NCBI GenBank assembly: GCA_002713695.1
Contig: PAUB01000049.1
Coordinates: forward strand, 94,130-158,129
Source of the DNA: Opitutaceae bacterium
GTDB lineage: Bacteria > Verrucomicrobiota > Verrucomicrobiia > Opitutales > Opitutaceae
Direction: 5' to 3'
Length of the DNA: 64,000 nucleotides
In this document: positions 45,887-55,271 of the stretch, piece by piece
Position numbering within the stretch: the stretch's first letter is position 1
Layout: every line of letters begins with the position of its first letter
Position numbers and translations under genes: made by a program
The notes under the pieces: model-generated
Told to the model about the DNA's origin: nothing
Databases searched by the model: none
Seen by the model: the letters and a program-made list of their open reading frames with translations, nothing else

Positions 45887-47716
45887 ATGAACCAGAACAT
45901 CCGTAACATCGCTATTATCGCCCATGTCGACCATGGGAAAACCACACTCGTGGACCAATTACTCAAGGAAGGTGGCGTCTATCGGGAGAATCAGGAAGTC
46001 ACAGATCGCGCCATGGATTCCATGGATCTTGAGAAGGAAAAAGGCATCACGATCAAAGCCAAGAATACCTCTGTTCACTGGAATGAGAAGGTCATCAACA
46101 TTCTCGATACTCCAGGTCACGCCGATTTCGGCGGCGAAGTAGAACGTGCGCTCCGGATGGTCGATGGGGTGCTCCTCGTGGTCGATGCCTACGACGGCCC
46201 TCAGGCCCAGACCCGTTTCGTGCTCCGCAAAGCTCTCGCCCACGGTCTCAAGGTCGTTATCGTGATCAACAAGATCGATCGCGATAACGCTGAGCCAAAG
46301 GAAATGTATGAGAAGGTCCTTGAACTCTTGCTCGAGCTCAATGCCGACGACGAACAGTTCGACGCTCCCGTCGTTTACGGTTCTGGTCGCGATGGCTACA
46401 TGGTCTTCAATCTTGAAGACGAAAAGAAGGACATGACCTGTCTCTTCCAAACGATCCTCGATCACGTGCCGCCTCCATTCGCCAAGCCGAATGATCCTTT
46501 CCACATGCTCGTTTCGAATATCGATTGGAGCGACTACGTCGGTCGTATTGCGGTCGGCAAGATTCTTGGTGGCACCGTAAACTTGGGCGACACCATCCAT
46601 GTGATTAGCCATGAAAATGGCGAACGCGTTCGCGCCAAGATCTCCAAGATTTTTGAGTTCACCGGTCTCGGCACTAAGGAAATCGAGAGCTCCAGCGCCG
46701 GTAACATCGTTGGTCTTTCCGGCTTCGAAGATATCAATATCGGCGACACCCTCACAGCTGATGCCGAAGGCCATGCCCTCCCCTTTACCCAGATCGACCC
46801 GCCGACCCTAGAGATGCAATTCTCGGTGAACGACGGACCTTTTGTCGGCACCGAAGGTAAGCTCGTCACCTCTCGCCAATTGCGCGAACGCTTGATGCGC
46901 GAACTCAAAACCAACGTCTCGATCACGATCGAAGACGCGGAAATGGGTGGCGTGTTCAACGTAAAAGCCCGTGGTTCGATGCAAGTCGCCGTGCTCGTCG
47001 AGACGATGCGTCGTGAAGGATTCGAGCTTCTCGTTTCCCGCCCCACCGTGATCGAAAAAATCATCGATGGGAAACGCCACGAACCTTACGAAACGGTTTG
47101 GATCGAAGTGCCCGACGACAATGTCGGCACGATCATGCAAAACCTCGCCAATCGTAAGGGTGTGCTGACCAACATGGAAAAGATGGTCAACACGACGATG
47201 ATCGAAGCTACCATCACCTCCCGCGGTTTGATCGGCATGGAAATCGACGTAATCAATGCCACGAGTGGCCACGGTGTGCTGAGTCACCTTTTCAAGGAAT
47301 ACGGTCCCTATGCAGGCGAAGTCCTCACTCGTATCTCCGGCACTCTGATTGCCACTGAAGCTGGTGAAACGACCACTTACGCCCTCGTGATGTGTCAGGA
47401 ACGCGGCAAGCTCTTCGTCGGTCCTGGCGAACGTGTTTACGAAGGCATGATCGTCGGTGAAAACCCTCGTAATGAAGACATCGCGATCAATGCCGTGCGC
47501 GCTAAGAAACTCACCAACTTCCGTTCGCAAGGTGATGGCGTTTCCACGGGGCTTACGCCGGCTATCAAGTTCTCACTCGAACGCGCGGTCGAATACATCG
47601 CCACAGACGAGTTGCTCGAAGTCACGCCGCTGAACTTGCGTTTACGGAAACGTATCCTCAAAAACGGCGAACGCCAAAAGGTAGCGAAGCAGTCTAAGCA
47701 GGCCGTCAGCTCATAG
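45887..47716 (+). CDS. typA: translational GTPase TypA/BipA
   Basis: TypA is an EF-G-like GTPase that binds the ribosome during stress and cold. G-domain motifs: AHVDHGKTTLVD (G1), KGITI (G2), DTPGHADFGGEVER (G3), VINKIDRDNAE (G4). Domain II follows (VGRIAVGKILGGTVN), then EF-G-like domains III and V and the TypA-specific C-terminal domain. 609 residues is standard. The 170 bases upstream beyond the arsS relic lack an obvious promoter. Confidence 0.96.
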   Translation: MNQNIRNIAIIAHVDHGKTTLVDQLLKEGGVYRENQEVTDRAMDSMDLEKEKGITIKAKNTSVHWNEKVINILDTPGHADFGGEVERALRMVDGVLLVVDAYDGPQAQTRFVLRKALAHGLKVVIVINKIDRDNAEPKEMYEKVLELLLELNADDEQFDAPVVYGSGRDGYMVFNLEDEKKDMTCLFQTILDHVPPPFAKPNDPFHMLVSNIDWSDYVGRIAVGKILGGTVNLGDTIHVISHENGERVRAKISKIFEFTGLGTKEIESSSAGNIVGLSGFEDINIGDTLTADAEGHALPFTQIDPPTLEMQFSVNDGPFVGTEGKLVTSRQLRERLMRELKTNVSITIEDAEMGGVFNVKARGSMQVAVLVETMRREGFELLVSRPTVIEKIIDGKRHEPYETVWIEVPDDNVGTIMQNLANRKGVLTNMEKMVNTTMIEATITSRGLIGMEIDVINATSGHGVLSHLFKEYGPYAGEVLTRISGTLIATEAGETTTYALVMCQERGKLFVGPGERVYEGMIVGENPRNEDIAINAVRAKKLTNFRSQGDGVSTGLTPAIKFSLERAVEYIATDELLEVTPLNLRLRKRILKNGERQKVAKQSKQAVSS

Positions 47717-47735
47717 AGGCCTAATTCACTCAAAC

Positions 47736-47774
47736 AAAACAAGTCGTTTCTTCATCGGAACGGCGTGTTTTATT
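47736..47774. terminator. intrinsic terminator between typA and gcvH
   Basis: AAAACA plus GTCGTT (47736-47748) pairs with AACGGC plus TGTTTT (47759-47771), giving a 12-13 base stem with one mismatch around a 10-base loop, followed by T-rich sequence. The A run on the other side means it could also serve the convergent gcv genes. Confidence 0.75.
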
Positions 47775-47801
47775 TATGGCAGAGTCTGCCGGTGCAATCG
47801 C

Positions 47802-48185
47802 TTAACTAATCTCCTGCTCGTAGGCGGAGGCATCAAGTAGCGCTTCAGCTTCCGTCGGATCGCTCACCTTGATCTTCACTAGCCATCCACCCTCGTAAGG
47901 TTCTTGATTCACCTTTTCAGGAGTCACATCGAGGTCGGCATTGACCTCTATCACCGTGCCGCCGATTGGAGCGTAAATATCGGAAGCCGCCTTCACGGAT
48001 TCAACGACGCCCAAGGGGCCACCAGCAGTTAATTCCTCTCCCACACCCGGCACTTGCACGTAAGTGATATCGCCAAGTGAACTCTGAGCATAATCGGAAA
48101 TTCCGATCACCGCGGTGCCGTCACTTTCCAGTATCAGCCACTCATGGGATTTCGCGTAGCGAAGGGTATCAGGAATATTACTCAA
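47802..48185 (-). CDS. gcvH: glycine cleavage system H protein
   Basis: GcvH carries the lipoyl arm that shuttles the aminomethyl group between P, T and L proteins. The 127-residue protein has KSHEWL at the start, the GDITYVQVP strand and the lipoyl-lysine in VESVKAASDIYAP (residue ~66). It overlaps the gcvT stop by 8 bases, so the two genes are translationally coupled. gcvP is not next to it in this window. Confidence 0.96.
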   Translation of the reverse strand: MSNIPDTLRYAKSHEWLILESDGTAVIGISDYAQSSLGDITYVQVPGVGEELTAGGPLGVVESVKAASDIYAPIGGTVIEVNADLDVTPEKVNQEPYEGGWLVKIKVSDPTEAEALLDASAYEQEIS

Positions 48186-49284
48186 GTAGTTTTTTTAGTT
48201 CGACGAAGGGAGGTTTGACGAGATGCAAATTAATTTTCGTGCCGCGAATATCCACCACGAGTGAATCGTCAGCCATGGATGCAGTGATCAAGGCGGATCC
48301 GATCGCCTCATTGAGAATCGGTGAAAGCGTTCCGGAAACGACCGTGCCCACGACCGCACCATCTGGAGTCATCACCTCGGCCCCAGGCCGAACAATCCGT
48401 CGATCTCCAGTTTTAAAAAATACGATCTTCTGTTTAGAGCCTTCAGCCTTTTCCGCGACCAACGCGGCTTTACCGACGAAGTCAGATTCCTTTTTGAGTT
48501 TTACCGTCCAGCCAAGACCAGCGCTCAAAGGAGAGATGTCGGCCGTGATTTCGTGACCGTAAAGCGGATAGCCCGCTTCGAGGCGAAGACTGTCCCGCGC
48601 GCCCAATCCCGCAAGCACGAGACCTTCGGGCTCGCCTGCATGCAGCAGCGCTTCGGCTAGCGCAGGCGCATCACTTTTGGCGTGGTAAAGTTCAAACCCA
48701 TCCTCGCCGGTATATCCGGTGCGGCTGATCAAACAATGCACTCCCGCCACGGCTCCTTCCCCGAAATGGTAATACTTGATCGCATCAAGCTTCTCCCCGG
48801 TGAGCGTCTGCACAATAGCAGTTGCGTGTGGTCCCTGAATCGCCAGCAGAGCATAATCATCGGAACGATCAGACACCGAAACATCGTAAGCCACCGCCTG
48901 TTGATGAATCCACGTGAGGTCCTTTTCGATGTTTCCCGCATTAATACAAAGAAAATAATCTTCGGGCGCTCGCATGTAGACGAGAAGATCATCCACAACT
49001 CCCCCGTGGTCGTAACACATCGGCGAATAAAGCACGCGCCCCGGATAGAGTATGCTCACATCATTCGTCACAAGGTGATCCAGAAATTCTGCTGCTTGAG
49101 GCCCGCGGACGTCCACTTCTCCCATGTGACTCACATCAAACATCCCCGCCGCAGTGCGCACGGCTTTATGTTCTTCTAAGATACTGCGATACTGCACCGG
49201 CATATCCCAACCGGCGAAGTCGACCAAGCGAGCCCCGTGTTGTTCATGGAAAACTCGCAATGGAGTGCGTTGCAATTCGCTCAT
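48178..49284 (-). CDS. gcvT: aminomethyltransferase (glycine cleavage T protein)
   Basis: GcvT transfers the methylene unit from the H protein to tetrahydrofolate and releases ammonia. Motifs LVDFAGWDMPVQY near the start, DVSHMGEVDVRGP, SRTGYTGEDGFELY and GARDSLRLEAGYPLYGHEI are all in place. The ATG at 49284 (MSELQRTPL) gives 368 residues, as is usual; in-frame codons further upstream read into sequence unlike the family. No glycine riboswitch was recognised upstream (49285-49391). Confidence 0.95.
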   Translation of the reverse strand: MSELQRTPLRVFHEQHGARLVDFAGWDMPVQYRSILEEHKAVRTAAGMFDVSHMGEVDVRGPQAAEFLDHLVTNDVSILYPGRVLYSPMCYDHGGVVDDLLVYMRAPEDYFLCINAGNIEKDLTWIHQQAVAYDVSVSDRSDDYALLAIQGPHATAIVQTLTGEKLDAIKYYHFGEGAVAGVHCLISRTGYTGEDGFELYHAKSDAPALAEALLHAGEPEGLVLAGLGARDSLRLEAGYPLYGHEITADISPLSAGLGWTVKLKKESDFVGKAALVAEKAEGSKQKIVFFKTGDRRIVRPGAEVMTPDGAVVGTVVSGTLSPILNEAIGSALITASMADDSLVVDIRGTKINLHLVKPPFVELKKLLE

Positions 49285-49391
49285 AACGAAGACTACGCGC
49301 CTCGCTTTAGCTTCTCGCAAGGCTCTTTTACTAACATGCAAACTCACGCAGATTATATTCGTAAATCACACAGGCTGTATAAACTAGGCGT

Positions 49392-50453
49392 ATGCTTTGG
49401 CTGATTATCGCGATAGCGTTTACTCTTGGTGTTTCTTTCTTTTGCTCCCTTTTCGAAGCATTGATTTTGAGCACCACGGTGGCCGATATCGAGATCCTCA
49501 AGAAGGAATCACCGAAACGAGGAGCCCGGCTGGAAAAGCTCAAAACAGAGCTCGATGAAACCATCTCGGCCATTCTCACGCTCAACACCGTTGCTAACAC
49601 CTTGGGCTCGGTCACGATTGGCGGTCTCACGATCAGCATCTTCGGCGAGGCGATGCTAGGCATCCTCTCAGCTGCGCTGACCTTGGCTATTTTAATTTTT
49701 TCCGAGGTGCTGCCGAAGAATCTCGGCGTGGTCTATCGCCGTCAGCTCCAACCTTACGTCATCTATCCTCTCAACTGGATTCGTAAGGTGCTCGCGCCGA
49801 TCACCTATGTCTGCGGATTACTGGTGCGCTGGGCGATCCCCGGCAAGGCTGACACTCATGCCGATGATGAAGAGATTATCCTCCTCGCTGAGCGCGGCGC
49901 CCAACAAGGCACCCTTTCACAAAGTGAATCCAGCATCATCGCTAATGCGCTGTCTCTTGATGATGTTCGTGTGAGTGAAATCATGACCCCACGTATCGTC
50001 GTTACTGCCCTGCGCGACAGTTCGACGATCAATGAGATCTTCCGTGAATTCCCCAATCTTCCTTTCGGGCGCATGCCCGTTTATAAATCCAGCCTTGATG
50101 AGATCGTCGGCTTGGTAAGGCGACGCGAGTTGCAGAACGCCAAGGCCCACGATCGTGATAATGAGCTGGTTGAAAAGCTCATGCAGGAAATCCACTTCAT
50201 TCCCGACACGGTGACCGCGGGCAATGCGTTGCAAGTTTTCCTCCGCACCCACCAGCAGCTGTTGGTCGTCGTGGATGAATTTGGTTCCACCGCTGGTGTG
50301 CTCACGATGGAAGATGTGATTGAACATCTCCTCGGTCGCGAAATTTTTGAAAAGGATGACGTCGCCGTAGACATGCGTGAATTGGCTCGAGCCAAACAAA
50401 AGAAGCAATCCGGGGATAACTCAACGGCATCCACTAATGCCGCTAAGACCTAA
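49392..50453 (+). CDS. CNNM/CorC-type membrane protein with DUF21 and CBS domains
   Basis: The 353-residue protein has an N-terminal DUF21 transmembrane module (LIIAIAFTLGVSFFCSLFEAL and the LNTVANTLGS motif, ILIFSEVLPKNLG), then a pair of CBS domains (VSEIMTPRIVVTAL, TAGVLTMEDVIEHLLG). It lacks the CorC_HlyC domain usual at the C-terminus. Relatives (CNNM, CorB/CorC) export magnesium or other divalent ions; the CBS pair senses Mg-ATP. Often labelled hemolysin in old annotations, which is unsupported. It is followed by lgt after 6 bases, likely cotranscribed. Confidence 0.88.
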   Translation: MLWLIIAIAFTLGVSFFCSLFEALILSTTVADIEILKKESPKRGARLEKLKTELDETISAILTLNTVANTLGSVTIGGLTISIFGEAMLGILSAALTLAILIFSEVLPKNLGVVYRRQLQPYVIYPLNWIRKVLAPITYVCGLLVRWAIPGKADTHADDEEIILLAERGAQQGTLSQSESSIIANALSLDDVRVSEIMTPRIVVTALRDSSTINEIFREFPNLPFGRMPVYKSSLDEIVGLVRRRELQNAKAHDRDNELVEKLMQEIHFIPDTVTAGNALQVFLRTHQQLLVVVDEFGSTAGVLTMEDVIEHLLGREIFEKDDVAVDMRELARAKQKKQSGDNSTASTNAAKT

Positions 50454-50459
50454 TCGCCC

Positions 50460-51278
50460 ATGATCTCTTCGGCGGTTCTCGCTTACTGGACTCACGACCT
50501 CAGTCCCTTCGCCATTCGCTTCAATGAAAGCTTTGGCATTCGCTACTACGGCTTAGCCTACTTACTTGGATTTCTCACTGCTGCATGGCTGCTGAGGAAA
50601 TACGCGAAGGCGGGCCGCTCGCTGCTCCCTATTTCTCAGATTATGGATTTCATCACGGCGATTGTGATCGGCGTATTCGTCGGTGGTCGCCTCGGCTATT
50701 TCATTCTCTACCAAGCTTCCTCGTTTATCGAAGATCCGCTCTCTTTATTGCGCGTTTGGGAAGGCGGGATGGCGAGCCACGGCGGATTCCTCGGGGTCGC
50801 GGCGGCGATTGCCTGGTTTGCACGTTCTCAACGCATTCCTTTTTGGCATTTATGTGATCTTATCGCGTCCACCACAGGTGCCGGATTGCTGTTAGGTCGA
50901 ATCGCAAATTTCATCAACGGCGAGCTCTGGGGCAAAGTCGCGACCGTGCCTTGGGCCGTCATTTTTCAGGGCAGTCCGAGTCTTGAGCCACGCCATCCTT
51001 CCCAGCTTTACGAAGCCCTCCTTGAGGGCGCGATCATGCTGACATATGCGCAGTGGCGTTTCTGGCGAAGCGACATTACTACTCGTCATCCCGGACGACT
51101 GGCCGGTGAATTCTGGGTCGGTTACGCGCTAGTCCGGGCGATTGGAGAAATGTTTCGCGAACCCGATGCCGCGCTCATCTTTGGCCTGAGTCGCGGAACG
51201 TTTTACTCGGCGTTTCTAATCAGCGCCGGGCTTTGGATGATTTTGAGGAAAAGCGCCCCTCTGAATCAGAAAGCCTGA
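50460..51278 (+). CDS. lgt: prolipoprotein diacylglyceryl transferase
   Basis: Lgt attaches diacylglycerol to the lipobox cysteine of prolipoproteins in the inner membrane. The 272-residue polytopic protein has RYYGLAYLLGFL, the catalytic-region motifs MASHGGFLG (essential His) and GRIANFINGELWGK, and RHPSQLYEA, GEFWVGYALVRAIGEMFREP. It shares an operon with the CBS protein. One lipoprotein substrate in the window is the gene at 58.4-58.8 kb. Its stop is directly followed, without gap, by the glgC stop on the other strand. Confidence 0.95.
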   Translation: MISSAVLAYWTHDLSPFAIRFNESFGIRYYGLAYLLGFLTAAWLLRKYAKAGRSLLPISQIMDFITAIVIGVFVGGRLGYFILYQASSFIEDPLSLLRVWEGGMASHGGFLGVAAAIAWFARSQRIPFWHLCDLIASTTGAGLLLGRIANFINGELWGKVATVPWAVIFQGSPSLEPRHPSQLYEALLEGAIMLTYAQWRFWRSDITTRHPGRLAGEFWVGYALVRAIGEMFREPDAALIFGLSRGTFYSAFLISAGLWMILRKSAPLNQKA

Positions 51279-52568
51279 TCAAACCACAGTCCCAGCTGGG
51301 ATTATCGCGCCCTTCGGCACCACGAGCACGCCATCGCGGACAATGATCGCTCCCTCCGCATAGCGGCCATCGAGCTTATCAGTGGCATTGAGCACGCAGC
51401 CATCGCCGATCCGCGCATTCTTATCGATAATCGCACCTTTGATTTGGCAATTTTTTCCAACACCAAGATGTGGTTGTCCCGCTTCGGTATTGGCCGCCAG
51501 TTGCTGCTTGGTCTCATAGAAATCCGAGCCCATCAGAACGACATCTTCTAGCACAGATCCTTGATCTACGAAGGATCGCATCCCAAACACACAGTGTTTA
51601 AAGGAGGAATTGATCAGAATCGAGCCGTCGCCGATTACTGCATGATCCACCGAGCACTTGTTAAGCTTCGATGCAGGTAGATAACGATCCTCCGTATAGA
51701 TAGGGGCGTTGGGATCGAAGAAATTAAAGGGAGGCAAAGGTTGAGCCAGTGCGAGATTGGCCTCGAAGAACGCCTTCACTGTTCCGATATCTTCCCAATA
51801 GCCTTCAAAGATATGCGCGCAGAGTTTCTTTCGGCCGAGCAGGCTAGGAATGACTTCCTTACCGAAATCAGTCATCGTATTATCGAGTGCTTCAATCAGC
51901 GCTTCGCGGTTGAAAACATAGATACCCATCGAAGCCAGACAGTGCTTCTCACCGTCTTTTGATTCGAGTTTTGCTTCCACTTCGTCGCTCAACGTGAGGC
52001 TTTCGATTACCGCAGGATCCTTGGGCTTCTCTGCAAATTCCGTAATCGCCAGCACGTCGTCTACCTTCATCAAGCCCAGACCTTCGACCTTGGAAACAGG
52101 AAACGGAACTGCGGCCATCGTGACATCCGCCCCTTTGGCAATGTGACTCTCAACGATCTCACGGAAATCCATCTTGTAAAGTTGGTCACCCGATAGAATC
52201 AGCACCAAATCGTGAGGGAATTTTTTGAAATGGATCAGATTACGCCTGACCGCATCTGCAGTGCCCTGATACCAATCGGCACTCTTCTCGGTTTGCTCAG
52301 CGGAAAGAATATCCACAAAACCACCGCCAAATGGGTCGAAGTGATACGTCCCTTGAATGTGCCGATGCAGTGATGCGGTGTTAAACTGCGTGAGCAGAAA
52401 AACCCGGTTAATCTCGGAGTTGATGCAGTTACTAATCGGAATATCGACCAACCGATACTTCCCCGCCAAGGGCACCGCCGGCTTGCAACGTTCCATTGTG
52501 AGGGGATGCAGGCGTGTGCCGCGACCGCCACCCATAATTACTGCGAGAACATTTTTTTGTAGGCCCAT
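51279..52568 (-). CDS. glgC: glucose-1-phosphate adenylyltransferase
   Basis: GlgC makes ADP-glucose for glycogen synthesis. The 429-residue protein has the nucleotidyl site VIMGGGRGTRLHPLT and KPAVPLAGKYRLVDIPISN, the sugar-phosphate motif YWEDIGTVKAF and a left-handed beta-helix C-terminal domain, where effectors bind in characterised homologues. Length and motifs resemble plant/cyanobacterial and Opitutus-type enzymes. It is convergent with lgt and divergent from glmS. Confidence 0.94.
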   Translation of the reverse strand: MGLQKNVLAVIMGGGRGTRLHPLTMERCKPAVPLAGKYRLVDIPISNCINSEINRVFLLTQFNTASLHRHIQGTYHFDPFGGGFVDILSAEQTEKSADWYQGTADAVRRNLIHFKKFPHDLVLILSGDQLYKMDFREIVESHIAKGADVTMAAVPFPVSKVEGLGLMKVDDVLAITEFAEKPKDPAVIESLTLSDEVEAKLESKDGEKHCLASMGIYVFNREALIEALDNTMTDFGKEVIPSLLGRKKLCAHIFEGYWEDIGTVKAFFEANLALAQPLPPFNFFDPNAPIYTEDRYLPASKLNKCSVDHAVIGDGSILINSSFKHCVFGMRSFVDQGSVLEDVVLMGSDFYETKQQLAANTEAGQPHLGVGKNCQIKGAIIDKNARIGDGCVLNATDKLDGRYAEGAIIVRDGVLVVPKGAIIPAGTVV

Positions 52569-52810
52569 GGTAAATAAGAAATTGGTGAGATTCAGAAACT
52601 TCGATACTGTAAGAGAATTGCAGTCAACAACTTCAACGTCAGCACAATTCGCTCTCCTTTCCCAATTGTAACGACAATGTTACCTAAGGATGAGGTTCGA
52701 TTAGCCATGCTCAGACAACCACCTTTCATCACTTCATCCATCTGCCTATCTATTCTTGTCTGGCACTCTGAGGCTGGTCAGCGTCTCTTACTCTCTAACA
52801 CTTTATCATC

Positions 52811-53527
52811 ATGTGCGGAATCGTCGGATACATTGGAAAACAAAAGGCAACGCCCTTCATTATCGAAGGGCTCAAACGCCTTGAATATCGTGGTTATGAC
52901 TCCGCTGGCGTCGCGGTCCATCAAGACGGATCTATACGTGTCGCGAAGAAAACCGGGCGCGTCGCCAATCTCGACAAGGAAACCGCCCGGCACAATTTCA
53001 CTGGCACATGCGGTATTGGCCACACTCGCTGGGCGACTCATGGCGGAGTCACCGATGCCAACGCCCACCCTCATGTCCGCAGCGACGGCAAGATCGCCCT
53101 CGTTTACAACGGCGTGATCGAGAACTACGTATCGATCAAAAAATTCCTCACCGGAAAAGGCTACACTTTCGCGTCGGAAACCGATTCTGAGGTGATCTGT
53201 AATCTCATTGCGTATCACTACGATAAAGAGCCTGAGACCGCTGATTCCAGCCGTTTGCTCGAAAGCGTGCGTAAAACCCTCAGCCATGTCGAAGGCACCT
53301 ACGGCATGGTTGTTACTAGCGAAGGAAATAGCGAAGAACTCGTCACCGCGCGCAAAGGATCCCCTTTGATTCGCGGTATCGGCAAGGATGAGAACATCGT
53401 CGCTAGCGATGTATCGGCCATCGTCGCTTCGATTCCGATGCAGCTGCTCAGTTATTATATTGCCGTCGAACGTGGATGTGATGTCGACAAACCGCGCAAT
53501 CTCGCCAAATCCGTAACGGTCGAATAA
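52811..53527 (+). pseudogene. glmS: glmS with in-frame loss of both isomerase (SIS) domains
   Basis: Normal GlmS (about 610 residues) makes glucosamine-6-phosphate from fructose-6-phosphate and glutamine. Here the 238-residue product begins as true GlmS (MCGIVGYIGKQ, with the N-terminal nucleophile Cys; RLEYRGYDSAGV; HTRWATHGG; YNGVIENY; SETDSEVI; GENIVASD-like DENIVASDVSAIV). Near residue 205 (about 53423) it switches directly to the GlmS extreme C-terminus, ASIPMQLLSYYIAVERG, then DVDKPRNLAKSVTVE. About 370 codons for two SIS sugar-isomerase domains are missing, in frame. Alone it could hydrolyse glutamine but not isomerise fructose-6-P. It may be an assembly collapse, a deletion in a duplicate copy, or a true shortened protein. 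trpE follows after 7 bases. Confidence 0.85.
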
Positions 53528-53534
53528 GCAACTC

Positions 53535-55022
53535 ATGCAAATCCATCCCACACGGCAGGAATTTCAGAAACTCGCCTCAGAAGGAAACGTCATCCCGGTT
53601 TACACCGATCTGATGGCTGACTTTGAGACGCCGGTCTCCGCCTATGCCAAATTGAAACAAGCGGGGCCCTCCTTTCTGCTCGAATCGGTCGAAGGTGGAG
53701 AAACGCTTTCTCGTTACAGTTTCATCAGCTGCCGCCCACGAAAGATCTTTGTTTGCGGGCAGGAGACCACCGAGATCCGCATTCCCGGTCAGGCAACCGA
53801 AACCGTGCCCACCCCTCATGATCCCCTGAAGATGATCGAAGAAGAGATGAGCGGTTTTCACCCGGTTACCATACCCGGCCTACCGCGATTCACTGGCGGA
53901 GCGGTGGGGTTTGTCGGTTACGAATACGTCATGCGCGTGGAGCCCACGGTGCCCCAAGCTAAGAATGACGAGCTCGGCGTGCCCCTGCTCTATTTCATGC
54001 TTTCCGATTCGCTGCTGATTTTTGATCGCGCGAAACAAACGCTCCGTCTCTGCGTCAATGCGCATACCGGCGATAATCCCGATGCGGCCTACGATGCGGC
54101 AGTCGCCGAGATCGAGGAACTACACGAGATTCTCAAACATCCGAGCGAACTACCTCCGGCGCCATTGATCGATTCGCCGAAAATCGAAGTCCCGCCAAGC
54201 AACGTCACGCGTGAGCATTTCGAAAAATGCGTGAAGAGCTCCAAGGAATACATTCGCGCCGGCGATATCATTCAGGTGGTCGGCTCACAGCGATTCACGA
54301 AGCCTTTTGAAAAATCGCCGCTCGATCTCTATCGCGCGCTACGAACGGTTAATCCTTCGCCCTACATGTTCATTCTCGAAACCGGCGATTTTTCCATCGT
54401 CGGAGCATCGCCGGAAGTTCACGTGCGACTCACTGACGGTAAGGTTGAGATTCGCCCTATTGCCGGCACTCGGAAACGCGGTGAAACTCCGGCTGAAGAT
54501 GAAGCTCTCCAGACCGAACTGCTCGCCGACGAAAAAGAAAAAGCCGAACACCTCATGCTCGTCGATCTCGCTCGCAACGACATCGGTCGCGTCTGCAAAT
54601 ACGGCAGCGTCACTGTGCCGGACTTCATGACGGTTGAGCGCTATTCGCACGTCATGCACATCGTTTCTCAGGTCGAAGGAAAAATTGCATCCGATAAGAA
54701 TGCTTACGATTTGATGCGGGCGACCTTCCCCGCTGGCACGGTCAGTGGAGCGCCCAAGGTTCGCGCCATGCAGATCATCAGTGAGATGGAAGACCAGCAA
54801 CGTGGATTCTACGCCGGCGCTCTCGGCTACTTTGGTTACGATGGAAACATGGACACCTGTATCATGCTCCGCACCGCTCTCCTTAAGAATAAACGGGTCT
54901 ATATTCAGGCTGGTGGGGGTTGGGTCGCCGATTCGTCTCCGGCAGACGAATATCAAGAGACCATCAATAAAGCGTCTGCGCTCCTCAAGGCAGTGGCGAT
55001 GGCTGAAGCGTTTTCAGACTAA
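53535..55022 (+). CDS. trpE: anthranilate synthase component I
   Basis: TrpE converts chorismate to anthranilate with ammonia from TrpG, the first committed step of tryptophan synthesis. The 495-residue protein has the feedback-site motif SFLLESVEGGETLSRYSF, and chorismate-binding motifs IRAGDIIQVVGSQRF, VGASPEVHVRL, RPIAGTRKRG, HLMLVDLARNDIGRV, and FPAGTVSGAPKVRAMQII. All active-site blocks appear complete. It begins 7 bases after the glmS stop, so the two share a transcript. No trpG or other trp gene is next to it. Confidence 0.95.
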   Translation: MQIHPTRQEFQKLASEGNVIPVYTDLMADFETPVSAYAKLKQAGPSFLLESVEGGETLSRYSFISCRPRKIFVCGQETTEIRIPGQATETVPTPHDPLKMIEEEMSGFHPVTIPGLPRFTGGAVGFVGYEYVMRVEPTVPQAKNDELGVPLLYFMLSDSLLIFDRAKQTLRLCVNAHTGDNPDAAYDAAVAEIEELHEILKHPSELPPAPLIDSPKIEVPPSNVTREHFEKCVKSSKEYIRAGDIIQVVGSQRFTKPFEKSPLDLYRALRTVNPSPYMFILETGDFSIVGASPEVHVRLTDGKVEIRPIAGTRKRGETPAEDEALQTELLADEKEKAEHLMLVDLARNDIGRVCKYGSVTVPDFMTVERYSHVMHIVSQVEGKIASDKNAYDLMRATFPAGTVSGAPKVRAMQIISEMEDQQRGFYAGALGYFGYDGNMDTCIMLRTALLKNKRVYIQAGGGWVADSSPADEYQETINKASALLKAVAMAEAFSD

Positions 55023-55071
55023 ACGAGTCATTAAGGGCAAAATTCGAGCCCAACAACGCCTGGGCGTGAAT

Positions 55072-55103
55072 TGCTGCGCCATTCTTGTGCTCTTGGCGCA
55101 GCA
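55072..55103 (+). other. strong hairpin in the 249-base region between trpE and rpoD
   Basis: TGCTGCGCCA (55072-55081) and TGGCGCAGCA (55094-55103) form a perfect ten-base stem with a 12-base loop. No T run follows, so it is not a simple intrinsic terminator. It could be a processing site or part of a leader for the sigma factor. The rest of 55023-55271 shows no assignable promoter or RNA. Confidence 0.5.
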
Positions 55104-55271
55104 TACCGCAATATATGCGCCATGCTGTCACACTGGGAAATCCATTGATGCCTTTCGCTCGTCTGTAGATGCATGATCGGCAATGTGGAACGATTTTTGC
55201 TGTATCTGCGGAACAAACTTCAAGGAACATAACTCTTACTTTGAACACTAACCTAAACGAGGATTCCCAAT

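Noticed and set aside
45959..47530. Long minus-strand open frames of 271 and 240 codons inside typA
   Set aside because: They are antisense shadows of a fully conserved typA; their translations are Asp/His-rich and unlike any protein family, reflecting codon bias of typA.
49285..49391. Glycine riboswitch upstream of gcvT
   Set aside because: No tandem aptamer-like sequence is visible and the region is only about 100 bases.
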